A stretch of DNA of 64,000 bases from positions 240,715 to 304,714 of the forward strand of contig MKVZ01000006.1 in the NCBI GenBank assembly GCA_001898995.1, written 5' to 3'. Source of the stretch: Rhizobiales bacterium 63-22. GTDB taxonomy: Bacteria > Pseudomonadota > Alphaproteobacteria > Rhizobiales > Rhizobiaceae. Below the pieces are notes generated by a model that made no database searches, was not told the origin of the DNA, and was given only the letters and a program-made list of their open reading frames with translations. A program made the translations under genes and the position numbers. This document shows, one piece after another, positions 24,823 through 32,926 of this stretch (its first letter is position 1; the number at the start of each line of letters is the position of its first letter).

Positions 24823-25515
24823 ATGTTCGATACCGACGTTCTTCTTCCTGACCTGTGGAGTATTCTGGGCGCAGTCCCTTCGACGCTCGCCATGGCGCTC
24901 GCGATCTTCGTTTTCTCGACGGTCATCGGCAGCCTGTATGCACTCATCGAATACCGGCGGATACCGGTGCTCCGCGAGCTTGTCGTGGCCTACAAGGTCG
25001 TTTTCAAAGGCGTCCCGATGGTGATCGTGATTTTCCTTGCATATTACGGTCTACCCTCGGCTTTGCAGTTTTGTGCTTCGCTGGCCGGAGTGAATTTCAA
25101 CGCCCACGCGATGCCGAACTGGATCATTATCATCGTCGCCTTGACCGCCTGTGTGGCGGCGTTCCAGGCGGAGGTCGTGAAGGGCGCGCTGAACTCCTTC
25201 GACACCGGTCAGGCGGACGCCGCCTATTCACTGGGATACAGGAGCAGCCAGTTGTTCCGGCGCATCCTGTTTCCCCAGGTGGTTGTCGCGGCGATCCCGG
25301 ACCTCGCCAACTCGTTCATGGTCATCATGAAAGCGCTTTCGCTCGCATTCGCAATCGAGGTGGTCGACATCTTCGCTCAAGCCCAGCTGACAGCCGCGCT
25401 GAATTACTTTTACCTCGAAGCCTTCGTGATTACCGTCGTGATTTACATGGTCATCGCTTACATCGTTACACATTTGGCGGACAGGATCGAAGCGGCCCTC
25501 AGGGTACGAAGCTGA
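24823..25515 (+). CDS. Polar amino acid-type ABC transporter permease 2
   Basis: 230 residues, ATG 24823 with AGGAAAG upstream, 18 bases after permease 1. It has the same fold: VAYKVVFKGVPMVIVIFLAYYGLP and the EAA loop SFDTGQADAAYSLGYRSSQLFRRILFPQVVVAAIPDL. The two permeases probably form a heterodimer. It is the last gene of the operon; the following 420 bases have no convincing gene. Confidence 0.92.
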   Translation: MFDTDVLLPDLWSILGAVPSTLAMALAIFVFSTVIGSLYALIEYRRIPVLRELVVAYKVVFKGVPMVIVIFLAYYGLPSALQFCASLAGVNFNAHAMPNWIIIIVALTACVAAFQAEVVKGALNSFDTGQADAAYSLGYRSSQLFRRILFPQVVVAAIPDLANSFMVIMKALSLAFAIEVVDIFAQAQLTAALNYFYLEAFVITVVIYMVIAYIVTHLADRIEAALRVRS

Positions 25516-25937
25516 TGGACGGCTGTGGTAGACGCGGGGCGTCGTGCATCTACGACTTCAACTGTTGCGGCACCAGCCCAATCCATCAAATATCGGGGCC
25601 GAACATGATGCAAGCATATTCATTAGCCGCCTGACTGTTGCAAGATATGCAACTGAAGATTGAGTTCTTGATCATCAATGGAAAGCAAGCATAGTTAATT
25701 TTTACTTTAATACGCCCTCCCAGAACTACGCTATCCACTGTGGCTGCATCATTTGTGTGGTGAATCAGCAACAGTTCGTATGTTTCGTCCTGAAAGTTGT
25801 CCGCGTTTCCGTCACCTGGATTTGATATTATGGAACCACTATGTTAGCAGTGTTCGATATGTTGTGTTACGGGGATTGAATTCACTTATTTCGCCGACAA
25901 ATTGGGCTGTTGGCTGGGGGCTTTGGGGGCAGTTTGT
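25516..25937. other. Gene-poor, AT-richer stretch after the ABC operon
   Basis: No supported gene. A short dyad GTTGCA-N5-TGCAAC sits at 25637-25653. Base composition is clearly more AT-rich than the flanking operons, and the stretch leads into the possible frameshifted start of the EAL gene. No T-tract terminator was recognised. Confidence 0.4.
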
Positions 25938-26028
25938 ATGGAAATGCCGTTTGCGCAGGCATATGATTCACGAGATTTCCTGAGAGTCGCGGAAGCTAGA
26001 ATCCGAAACAATTGGTTATCGGCAAGGG

Positions 26029-26835
26029 GTGGTTCATTTGCTTGACCACCTCGATGTCGCTGACGCTGCCTGGATTTCCGAAGTCACCGAAGCAATCAGC
26101 GAAAATCGTATTCAGATCATGGTTCAGGGCGTCCATTCCATTACAGATGTGGACAGGACGCTCTACGGTGAATGCTTTGCCCGCCTTATCGATCCGGAAG
26201 GTAATATTCACACAGCGGGCGAGTTCGTTCCCATTCTGGAACTTTGGGGCAAGACTCCGATGCTGGACCGTCATGTGCTGGGCCTGGTGCTCGATGAACT
26301 GTCGTCCGACCCGCATGTCGTTCTCGGCTGTAATATTTCCTCCGACAGCCTAGCCGATGAACAGAGCTGGCAGCCGCTAAAAGATCAACTGGAAAATCGT
26401 CGCCATTTGATTGATCGCCTCGTTCTTGAGATTACCGAAACGCGTCCTTTGGGAAATATTATAAATGTAAGGGAGCGCATATCCGAAGCAAGGCAATTCG
26501 GCTGTCGTGTCGCTGTAGATGACTTTGGTTGTGGAAATATTGTACCATCGCAACTGTTGAATCTGGACATAGACATCGTCAAGATAGATGCGGTATTCGT
26601 TCGGAATATCAAGGAGTCTGGGGGCGGTCAAAACTCTCTTTATCACATGATTGGCTTGGCGAAGTGCTCTTCGCCTATCGTCGTTGTCGAAGGCGTCGAA
26701 ACTGTCAGACATCTGATCGATGCGATGACAGCAGGCTCAACGCATGTGCAGGGCTATTATCTTTCAAAACCTGAATTTCTACACTCAATAGAGCCTGTAT
26801 TGCGGGCAAATACAGAGGGCAAATCATGTCAGTAA
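26029..26835 (+). CDS. EAL-domain cyclic-di-GMP phosphodiesterase, possibly 5'-frameshifted
   Basis: 268 residues from GTG 26029; almost the whole protein is one EAL domain. The signature EAL is changed to ECF (LYGECFARL), keeping the metal-binding Glu. The other catalytic positions are present: Asn in GCNISSD, Glu in LEITET, Asp-Asp in AVDDFGCG, Lys in VKIDAVFV, Glu in VVEGVET and Gln in VQGYYLSKP, so hydrolysis of c-di-GMP to pGpG is plausible. The start is doubtful: there is no good ribosome site, and another frame from ATG 25938 encodes a 35-residue N-terminus (MEMPFAQAYDSRDFLRVAEA...) ending in GGSFA-stop at 26042, exactly where this frame reads LLDHLDV; one inserted base would join them. 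It overlaps the next autotransporter by ten bases. Confidence 0.82.
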   Translation: MVHLLDHLDVADAAWISEVTEAISENRIQIMVQGVHSITDVDRTLYGECFARLIDPEGNIHTAGEFVPILELWGKTPMLDRHVLGLVLDELSSDPHVVLGCNISSDSLADEQSWQPLKDQLENRRHLIDRLVLEITETRPLGNIINVRERISEARQFGCRVAVDDFGCGNIVPSQLLNLDIDIVKIDAVFVRNIKESGGGQNSLYHMIGLAKCSSPIVVVEGVETVRHLIDAMTAGSTHVQGYYLSKPEFLHSIEPVLRANTEGKSCQ

Positions 26836-29800
26836 TATCCAGAGATCTGGCGCGTGTCTTGGGGTCAACGGCCATAACCCTGGTTCTTTCAAGTTCGGTT
26901 GCACTTTCAGCGGGTGAGAATAATGCCGCGTACCGTTTTGGAACGGGCGGAACGGCTCCTGCCGTGGACGGTCAAACCTTCGAGGCTCATACAACCACGA
27001 GTTCTCCTTCGAACCGTGCATGGGGCATGCTCGTTTACAACGGCTCTCTGGTCGACGTGTCCAACACGACCGTTTCCACGTCCGGAGCGAAAGCGCACGG
27101 AATTCAGGCCGGTGCCAATGGCAATAACGCCGACGGCACCGATTATTCCATCATCAATTTGTCGGGTGATATTTCCGTTACGACCACTGGAGATAATTCT
27201 TTTGGACTCCATGCAATCGACGGTGGAAAGATTTCCGGCGCGGCCAAGATTATAACAAATGGCACCAGCAGCTATGGCGCTTTTTCGGAATCCTATTCAA
27301 CGATCGATCTGAGCGGTGGATCAATCGACACGGCCGGTAGTCTCGCCTATGGCCTTCTTGCAAACAACGACAGGAGGTCCGAAGGCGCTCCAGGTGGTGT
27401 CATAAATGCCGCTGCCATGGCCATTTCAACCGGAGCGGACTGGACATACGGCGCTTATGCCAAGGACGGCGGGACGATTACACTCGATGGTGGTAGCATT
27501 AAAACCACTGGTGAGCGCTCCTATGGCATACTGGCGGGCACGGAAGGTAAAGTAACCAGCAGTGCAAATATTGAAACCACCGGCCAATATGCCCATGGCG
27601 TTCAGGCCGGCGAAAGTGCGGGTGTAGGAAATGGCGCGGTCGAACTGGCCGGCGGCAGCATAACCACAAGCGGGGCCTATGCAACTGGTCTCCACGCAAT
27701 CGGCGGGGGTTCCATTTTCGGTACCACCACGATTAAGACGGCAGGTAGTTATGGCTATGGAGCCTTTGCCGAAAGCGATTCCGGCATTTCGCTCCACGAT
27801 GCGACGATCACAACGCAAGGCGATTTCGCGTTTGGTCTTCTTGCAGGTAACGATGAAGGCACTGTTGGCGGTGTAGTCAACGCCACAAACACCGATATCA
27901 TCACTGCAGGCAACAGCGGTATAGGCGTGGCCGCCATCGCAGGCGGTCAGGTTAGCGTTACAGGCGGCTCTATCACGACGCACGGCGAATATTACAGTGT
28001 GGGTGCGTTCGCTGCGGGCGGCGGTCGGATAACTCTATCGGATGCCTCGATCACCACGCATGGCTTGTACGGTTACGGGGTGGCCGCCATCGCAGGCGGT
28101 CAGGTTAGCCTGACAGGCGGCTCCATCACCACGATAAACGACACAGGCGAATCAACACAGGACGACGACGGTTCGAGCGCCTATGCCATCTACTCGTCGG
28201 GTGAAGGCTCTGTTGTCCTGGCAGACGGCACGACAATACATACGCTCGGACAGGGCGCCCATGGCGCGCTGGTTGACAATGGCGGCGAAGTCGATCTCAA
28301 GAACGGCGCGATAAGCACTTCCGGCGTAAATGCTTATGTGGCTCAGGTTCAATATGGCAGCACGCTCACAATCTCGGATTCGGCACTGAAGTCCGAACAG
28401 GGCATCGGCATCAGCCTGACGGACGCCGCCAATGTCACACTCAATAACACCAGCATTGTTTCCAACGGCGAAACCTTTGCGTCCAACCTGCGAGCAGCGG
28501 GGCAGACGCAGAATATCACTTTGGGCGATGGAACGGTCGCAACGCAGAACAACGGAACCTTGCTGAAAGTCACGCGCTCTGCGGACGGCGGTGATGGCAT
28601 CGTGAATCTGAACTTGCAGGCGGGCTCGACGGCCAGCGGCGATATCATCGATACCGACACAACGAAAACGAGCGGCGTCACGAACGTCAATGTCGCACAA
28701 GGTGCAACTTTCAACGGCAAGATCGAGGGTATCAAAGATCTGGTCGCCCAATCCGGTACGGATCTCACCTTCGAAGCCGGAACCAAGATCGCGGGCGGTG
28801 TTACCGGAACGAACAGCACCTTTACCTTCGATCCATCGGGTGGGACCATCGATGGTGGTGTCATGCTGAACGCCGGCTCCTCCACCCATGGAGGCAGTAT
28901 GGCCACGCCGATCACGGTCGGCGGCAGCGTCGTTGTCGATCAGACATCGTTCATGGGTGGCAACTGGCAAATTGCAGGAAATGTGGACAGTTCCGGCATC
29001 ATTGCACCGGGCAATTCAGTCGGCAGGATTGCTCTCGATGGCAACCTGACGCTGGATGCAAATTCCGTTTACAATGTCGAAGTGAATGGCAATGGTGAGT
29101 CCGATTTGATCCAGGTTGGCGGCACGGCTAACCTTGCGGGTACTGTCAAAGTATCTTCTCTTGGCGGTTATCTTCTCGAATCGCCTTATACCATTCTGAC
29201 TGCTGGCAGCCTTGCAGGTACCAGGTTCAGCGATGTTTCCTGGGGTGGGTCAACGCTCTTCATTGATCCGGCACTTAGCTACGACGCGAACAATGTCTTC
29301 CTCACGCTCGCCCGCAATGACGTTGCATTTTCGAGCGTTGCCAAAACTTCCAATCAGCGCGCGACCACCGATGCACTCGACAATCTGAGCCTCAGCAATC
29401 CGCTGACGAACTCCGTAGCGTTCCTCGATGCTTCCGAAGCAGGCGGGGCCTTCGATCAACTTTCGGGCGATACCTATGCGTCGGTGAAGACGGGGCTTAT
29501 AGACACCGCCAATCTGACGGCCGACGCCATCAACAACCGTTTGCGTTCGGCTTTCGCGGGCGTCGCCGCCAAGGAAGTTCCGGTTCTCTCCTATGCACAG
29601 GCGCCAAGGCGCCGTGCATCTCAGCCATTCGATTCCGTGTCTCCCGCGCAATCATCCTACGATTACGCTGCCTGGGCTTCGGGCTTCGGATCGTGGGTCG
29701 ATCACGACGGCAATGCGAACGCCGGCAGGCTCAAGACGTCAACCGGTGGCTTCCTGTCGGGTGTCGACGTCGGATTTGCATCGGGGTGGCGTCTCGGTGT

Positions 29801-30482
29801 TGTTGGCGGCTACAGCCATACCGATCTCGACGCCAAGGACCGTTATGCTTCGGCAAACAGCGACAACTGGCATCTGGGCATTTATGGCGGCAACCAGTGG
29901 GGACCTCTCGGCTTGAGGGCGGGTCTTGTCCAGACCTGGCATAATATCGATTCCTCGCGCTCGGTGGCCTATACCGGCTTCAATGACGGCCTCGATGCCG
30001 ATTACCACGCCCGCACCTTGCAGGCGTTCGGCGAACTTGGATATCGGATCGATATGGCTGCTGCCTCGTTCGAACCCTTCGCCAACCTGTCCTATGTAAG
30101 CCTGCACACCGATGGGTTCACCGAAAGGGGTGGCGCGGCGGCTCTGTCGGTTGACAGCGATACCACCAACACCACCTTCACGACCCTTGGCCTGAGAGCG
30201 TCGGCACCGCTTCAGCTCGGTTCGACCACGGCCAATCTGAAGGGTACCTTGGGCTGGCGTCATGCCTATGGCGATACCACGCCTGAATCGACACAGTTCT
30301 TTGCAGGAAGCAACGCGTTTACGGTTGACGGTGTTGCTATCGCAAAGGATGCGGCATTGGTTGAAGCCGGTTTCGATGTTGCGATCACCAAAGCATCGAC
30401 CTTCGGCGTGAGCTATGTCGGACAGTTCGGCAACGGAACGACACAGAACGGCTTCAATGCCTCTCTGAACGTAAAATTCTGA
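26826..30482 (+). CDS. Autotransporter adhesin-like protein (pertactin-type passenger, beta-barrel)
   Basis: 1218 residues, ATG 26826 with AGAGGG upstream. A signal peptide runs to about residue 29 (VLSSSVALSAG). Residues 50-530 form a repetitive passenger of GGSITTSG-, YGAFAE- and GGGxI-like units, about 40-50 residues each, expected to fold as a beta-helix. Residues 690-790 resemble the pertactin-type junction (GNVDSSGIIAPGNSVGRIALDGNLTL). The last about 280 residues, from YDYAAWASGFGSW, form the barrel, ending in NASLNVKF with terminal Phe. The expected role is surface adhesion or aggregation, as for Brucella Oma/Bma-class autotransporters; the exact class is not assigned. It is translationally coupled to the upstream EAL gene. 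Confidence 0.93.
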   Translation: MSVISRDLARVLGSTAITLVLSSSVALSAGENNAAYRFGTGGTAPAVDGQTFEAHTTTSSPSNRAWGMLVYNGSLVDVSNTTVSTSGAKAHGIQAGANGNNADGTDYSIINLSGDISVTTTGDNSFGLHAIDGGKISGAAKIITNGTSSYGAFSESYSTIDLSGGSIDTAGSLAYGLLANNDRRSEGAPGGVINAAAMAISTGADWTYGAYAKDGGTITLDGGSIKTTGERSYGILAGTEGKVTSSANIETTGQYAHGVQAGESAGVGNGAVELAGGSITTSGAYATGLHAIGGGSIFGTTTIKTAGSYGYGAFAESDSGISLHDATITTQGDFAFGLLAGNDEGTVGGVVNATNTDIITAGNSGIGVAAIAGGQVSVTGGSITTHGEYYSVGAFAAGGGRITLSDASITTHGLYGYGVAAIAGGQVSLTGGSITTINDTGESTQDDDGSSAYAIYSSGEGSVVLADGTTIHTLGQGAHGALVDNGGEVDLKNGAISTSGVNAYVAQVQYGSTLTISDSALKSEQGIGISLTDAANVTLNNTSIVSNGETFASNLRAAGQTQNITLGDGTVATQNNGTLLKVTRSADGGDGIVNLNLQAGSTASGDIIDTDTTKTSGVTNVNVAQGATFNGKIEGIKDLVAQSGTDLTFEAGTKIAGGVTGTNSTFTFDPSGGTIDGGVMLNAGSSTHGGSMATPITVGGSVVVDQTSFMGGNWQIAGNVDSSGIIAPGNSVGRIALDGNLTLDANSVYNVEVNGNGESDLIQVGGTANLAGTVKVSSLGGYLLESPYTILTAGSLAGTRFSDVSWGGSTLFIDPALSYDANNVFLTLARNDVAFSSVAKTSNQRATTDALDNLSLSNPLTNSVAFLDASEAGGAFDQLSGDTYASVKTGLIDTANLTADAINNRLRSAFAGVAAKEVPVLSYAQAPRRRASQPFDSVSPAQSSYDYAAWASGFGSWVDHDGNANAGRLKTSTGGFLSGVDVGFASGWRLGVVGGYSHTDLDAKDRYASANSDNWHLGIYGGNQWGPLGLRAGLVQTWHNIDSSRSVAYTGFNDGLDADYHARTLQAFGELGYRIDMAAASFEPFANLSYVSLHTDGFTERGGAAALSVDSDTTNTTFTTLGLRASAPLQLGSTTANLKGTLGWRHAYGDTTPESTQFFAGSNAFTVDGVAIAKDAALVEAGFDVAITKASTFGVSYVGQFGNGTTQNGFNASLNVKF
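27927..27956 (+). repeat. Exact 30-base direct repeat in the passenger, copy 1
   Basis: The 30 bases encoding VAAIAGGQVS are identical to those at 28080-28109. The two copies are 153 bases (51 codons) apart and stay in frame. Confidence 0.8.
28080..28109 (+). repeat. Exact 30-base direct repeat in the passenger, copy 2
   Basis: Identical in sequence to 27927-27956; the following codons diverge (V to L in QVSVTGG/QVSLTGG). Recombination between copies would remove exactly one 51-residue unit. Confidence 0.8.
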
Positions 30483-30490
30483 ATTGGAAC

Positions 30491-30532
30491 TGAAGACCAC
30501 ATAATCGCTTCCCAATCAGCATGTGGTCTTCA
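30491..30532. terminator. Long hairpin just after the autotransporter stop
   Basis: Perfect 12-bp inverted arms TGAAGACCACAT (30491-30502) and ATGTGGTCTTCA (30521-30532) with an 18-base loop, eight bases after the stop codon. No T-tract follows. It may protect the mRNA end or work in tandem with the terminator 25 bases downstream. Confidence 0.5.
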
Positions 30533-30556
30533 TGAAAGGGCTGTTTTCAGTCCGCT

Positions 30557-30588
30557 GCCGCCCGGCCATAAAGCCGGGCGGCTTTTTT
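30557..30588 (+). terminator. Rho-independent terminator
   Basis: GCCGCCCGGC (30557-30566), loop CATAAA, GCCGGGCGGC (30573-30582), then six T residues. This is a canonical intrinsic terminator for the EAL-autotransporter operon, immediately before the convergent peptidase gene. Confidence 0.9.
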
Positions 30589-30590
30589 GG

Positions 30591-31625
30591 CTATGCTGCA
30601 CTCGAATGCCGGGCCAGCCACTCCGCGAGTGAGGTTCGTTTTCTTCCGTTGTAGCCGACCACGGACCTCGCAGCGCACATGGAATTCAGGACAGCCTCCT
30701 GGGTGGCCTCGGCGGCAGCGCGAAAAAGTGTGTCGATACGATGCTCGTTGAGCATTGCTGTGGATACCACATCGCGGCTCTCGTCATGCTCGAATGTGAC
30801 GGCGGTAGAGAAGCCCAATGCTATATCTCCACTTCCATGTCCCCAGAATGCGCCAAGACGGGCAAGTCCGGCACCACAGCGCCGGGTGACCCGTCTGAGC
30901 TGGCGATAATCGAGCGGCACATCGGTTGCCAGTATCAGGATTACCGATCCTTTTTCAGGTGAGTTATCAGAGTCGAGTCCGGGTCTGCGCCCATCCGGGA
31001 GAATCAGATCGCTCATTCTGCCGAAATTGGTCAACGCAAGAACACCCAGATGCAGGGCGGAGCCATCCAGCACAAACTGTCTCGATGCGCTGCCGACCCC
31101 ACCCTTGAAGCCAAAACAGCTCATTCCGGTCCCTGCGCCGACATCACCTTGTTGAAAGTCCGCATCAGCGGCCTGCAAAGCTTGCCGGGCGTGATCTTCC
31201 GTGATGGCCATTGCCTGAATATCATTCAAAGGCCCGTCATTACACTCCAGCACCACGGGATTTACTGTCGCCGTCGTTCGTCCGATACCGGGATTGGCGT
31301 CAATCGCCTCGCGGATCAGGGCATTCGCACAGGTGCCGGCGCCGAATGTGTTCGTCAGCAATATCGGCGTTTCCAGCGTGCCAAGCTCGTCGATCTGCAC
31401 AAGCCCGATGCTTTTACCGAAGCCGTTGATTACATCGCAGGCAGCAAGGACTTTCTTGCGATACATATTGCCCGCGTGTGGAACGATTGCTGTCACACCG
31501 GTATTTATGTTTCCGCCACGTAAAGTGAGATGGCCGACCCGAACGCCGGGGACATCCGTTATGGTGTTTCTGGCGCCCTGCTGCATGACACCACAGATAA
31601 TACCGCAATCGCGTGCAGTCGGCAT
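30591..31625 (-). CDS. P1-family (DmpA-like) N-terminal nucleophile aminopeptidase
   Basis: 344 residues, ATG 31625 with GGAAAG upstream. It resembles DmpA, the L-aminopeptidase / D-esterase-amidase of Ochrobactrum anthropi: NTITDVPGVRVGHLTL at the start, PILLTNTFGAGTCANALIREA, AGTGMSCFGFKGGVGSASR, and KGSVILILATDVPL followed by GSGDIALGFSTA. The family is made as a proenzyme and cleaves itself before a Ser or Thr that becomes the nucleophile; Gly226-Ser227 before VILILATD is the likely site. Neighbouring D-amino acid transaminase suggests a role in using peptides or amides with D-residues. No signal peptide. Confidence 0.9.
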   Translation of the reverse strand: MPTARDCGIICGVMQQGARNTITDVPGVRVGHLTLRGGNINTGVTAIVPHAGNMYRKKVLAACDVINGFGKSIGLVQIDELGTLETPILLTNTFGAGTCANALIREAIDANPGIGRTTATVNPVVLECNDGPLNDIQAMAITEDHARQALQAADADFQQGDVGAGTGMSCFGFKGGVGSASRQFVLDGSALHLGVLALTNFGRMSDLILPDGRRPGLDSDNSPEKGSVILILATDVPLDYRQLRRVTRRCGAGLARLGAFWGHGSGDIALGFSTAVTFEHDESRDVVSTAMLNEHRIDTLFRAAAEATQEAVLNSMCAARSVVGYNGRKRTSLAEWLARHSSAA

Positions 31626-31670
31626 GATGATCTTTCCGGTTATGAACGGGCGTTTCCTGGTGCCTGTGCT

Positions 31671-31862
31671 TTAAAGGCGGCCTGCGTCGATAATTCGTTT
31701 GAGAAAAAGCTGGGTTCGCTCTCTCTGGGGGTTGCCGAAAATCTGTGATGGCGGGCCTTCCTCATAGATCTTGCTATTTTGCAGGAAGCAGACCTTGTCC
31801 GCAACCTCACGGGCAAATCCCATTTCGTGGGTCGCCAATACCATTGTCATACCCTTTTTTGC
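31671..31862 (-). pseudogene. C-terminal remnant of an amino acid ABC transporter ATPase
   Basis: From about 31862 down to the stop at 31671 the frame reads AKKGMTMVLATHEMGFAREV...YEEGPPSQIFGNPQRERTQLFLKRI, the standard C-terminal quarter of a GlnQ/HisP-type ATPase, including the switch His in ATHEMGF. Walker A, signature and Walker B are missing, and the sequence upstream is unrelated and runs into the transaminase end. So about three quarters of the gene is deleted. It lies between the transaminase and the peptidase in the same orientation, implying that an amino acid or peptide ABC transporter was once part of this operon. Confidence 0.85.
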
Positions 31863-31912
31863 CGGAAGAACCAGCGGGGTAGAGTTCATCAGGAGTGCCC
31901 CGCAATTGTTGA

Positions 31913-32776
31913 TTAAATTATCGGTTCGGAGTCCGCGCATGCGATTTCGAGATAAGCTTTCTGTAGACGTCGCGTGATCGGGCCGGGCTTGCCGTCACCT
32001 ATCATATGATCTTCAATACCGATGACAGGCGTCACGAGACTTGAAGCACTGGTCAGAAAAGCTTCCTTCGCCTGCTTCGCTTCCTCGACCGTGAACAGCC
32101 GTTCCTCTATGCGCAGATTGTTTTCTTCGGAAATCTTTATGATTGACCGCCGGGTGCACCCCGGCAGAATGGCCCGGGAATTGGGCCGTGTGACAAGCGT
32201 GTCGTCATGGGTAATGATGAAGGCCGAAGATGAACCTCCTTCTGTCACGAAGCCGTTTTCGACAAGCCAGACCTCATTATAGCCTTTGATGCGTGCCTGT
32301 TTCTTGGCCATTACCTGGGCCAGCAGCATGATCGTTTTGATATCGCGCCGGCCCCATCGGATATCCTCTGCCAGATCCACCCGAACGCCATCACGGACGG
32401 ACGCAGAGTTGACGATATTTTTCGCCTGCGTGAACATGACAAGATTGGGTTTCATGCCATCCGCGTAGACAAAATCGCGTTCTGCCTCACCGCGTGTCAC
32501 TTCTATATAGACAACGCCTTCATGCAGACTGTTCCGGCGTATGAGTTCCGCCTGCACATCGCGCATTTCTTGGATTGACAAAGGCAAGACAATATCGATC
32601 TCGCGAACCGAACGCTCCAGCCTCGTCAGATGCAGATCATTGTCGATCAGACGGCCCTCGATGACGGCGCTGACCTCGTAAATGCCGTCTCCGAACAGAA
32701 AACCGCGATCGAAGACGGAAATCTTCGCGTCGTTTTCGCCGACAAAGGCACCATTCAGATAAATTGTCTTGGCCAA
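31913..32776 (-). CDS. dat: D-amino acid transaminase
   Basis: 287 residues, class IV PLP aminotransferase. It starts at TTG 32776 with GAGGG upstream. DRGFLFGDGIYEV near residue 25, VYIEVTRGEAERDF, DIRWGRRDIKTIMLLAQVMAKKQA with the Schiff-base Lys in RRDIKT, and NEVWLVENGFVTEGGSSSAF are typical of D-alanine aminotransferase (EC 2.6.1.21) rather than branched-chain enzymes. It would convert D-amino acids to 2-oxo acids. It is followed by an ABC ATPase fragment and a DmpA-like peptidase, and is divergent from a LysR gene. Confidence 0.92.
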   Translation of the reverse strand: MAKTIYLNGAFVGENDAKISVFDRGFLFGDGIYEVSAVIEGRLIDNDLHLTRLERSVREIDIVLPLSIQEMRDVQAELIRRNSLHEGVVYIEVTRGEAERDFVYADGMKPNLVMFTQAKNIVNSASVRDGVRVDLAEDIRWGRRDIKTIMLLAQVMAKKQARIKGYNEVWLVENGFVTEGGSSSAFIITHDDTLVTRPNSRAILPGCTRRSIIKISEENNLRIEERLFTVEEAKQAKEAFLTSASSLVTPVIGIEDHMIGDGKPGPITRRLQKAYLEIACADSEPII

Positions 32777-32864
32777 TATAAGCCCTCGTTATATTTTGTT
32801 TTTGATTGGTTCGAAGGCTAAAAAAAAAGAAAACATCTGGCCAATGCTATATTTTTCAATATCT

Positions 32865-32879
32865 ATGCAAAAATTGCAT
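32865..32879. promoter_or_regulatory. Palindrome ATGCAA-AAA-TTGCAT between dat and LysR genes
   Basis: A perfect 15-bp dyad with T-N11-A-like geometry in the 150-base divergent region. The same gap has a 12-base direct repeat ATATAAGCCCTC at 32776-32787 and 32886-32897, one copy before each gene. Candidate LysR operator region. Confidence 0.5.
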
Positions 32880-32926
32880 AAGGTGATATAAGCCCTCCCA
32901 ACGGCATCCGGAAGGACCTGAAACGG

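Noticed and set aside
25753..25983. 76-residue open frame upstream of the EAL gene
   Set aside because: No ribosome site, no motif and odd composition; it stops before the EAL frame starts. Left as unassigned sequence.
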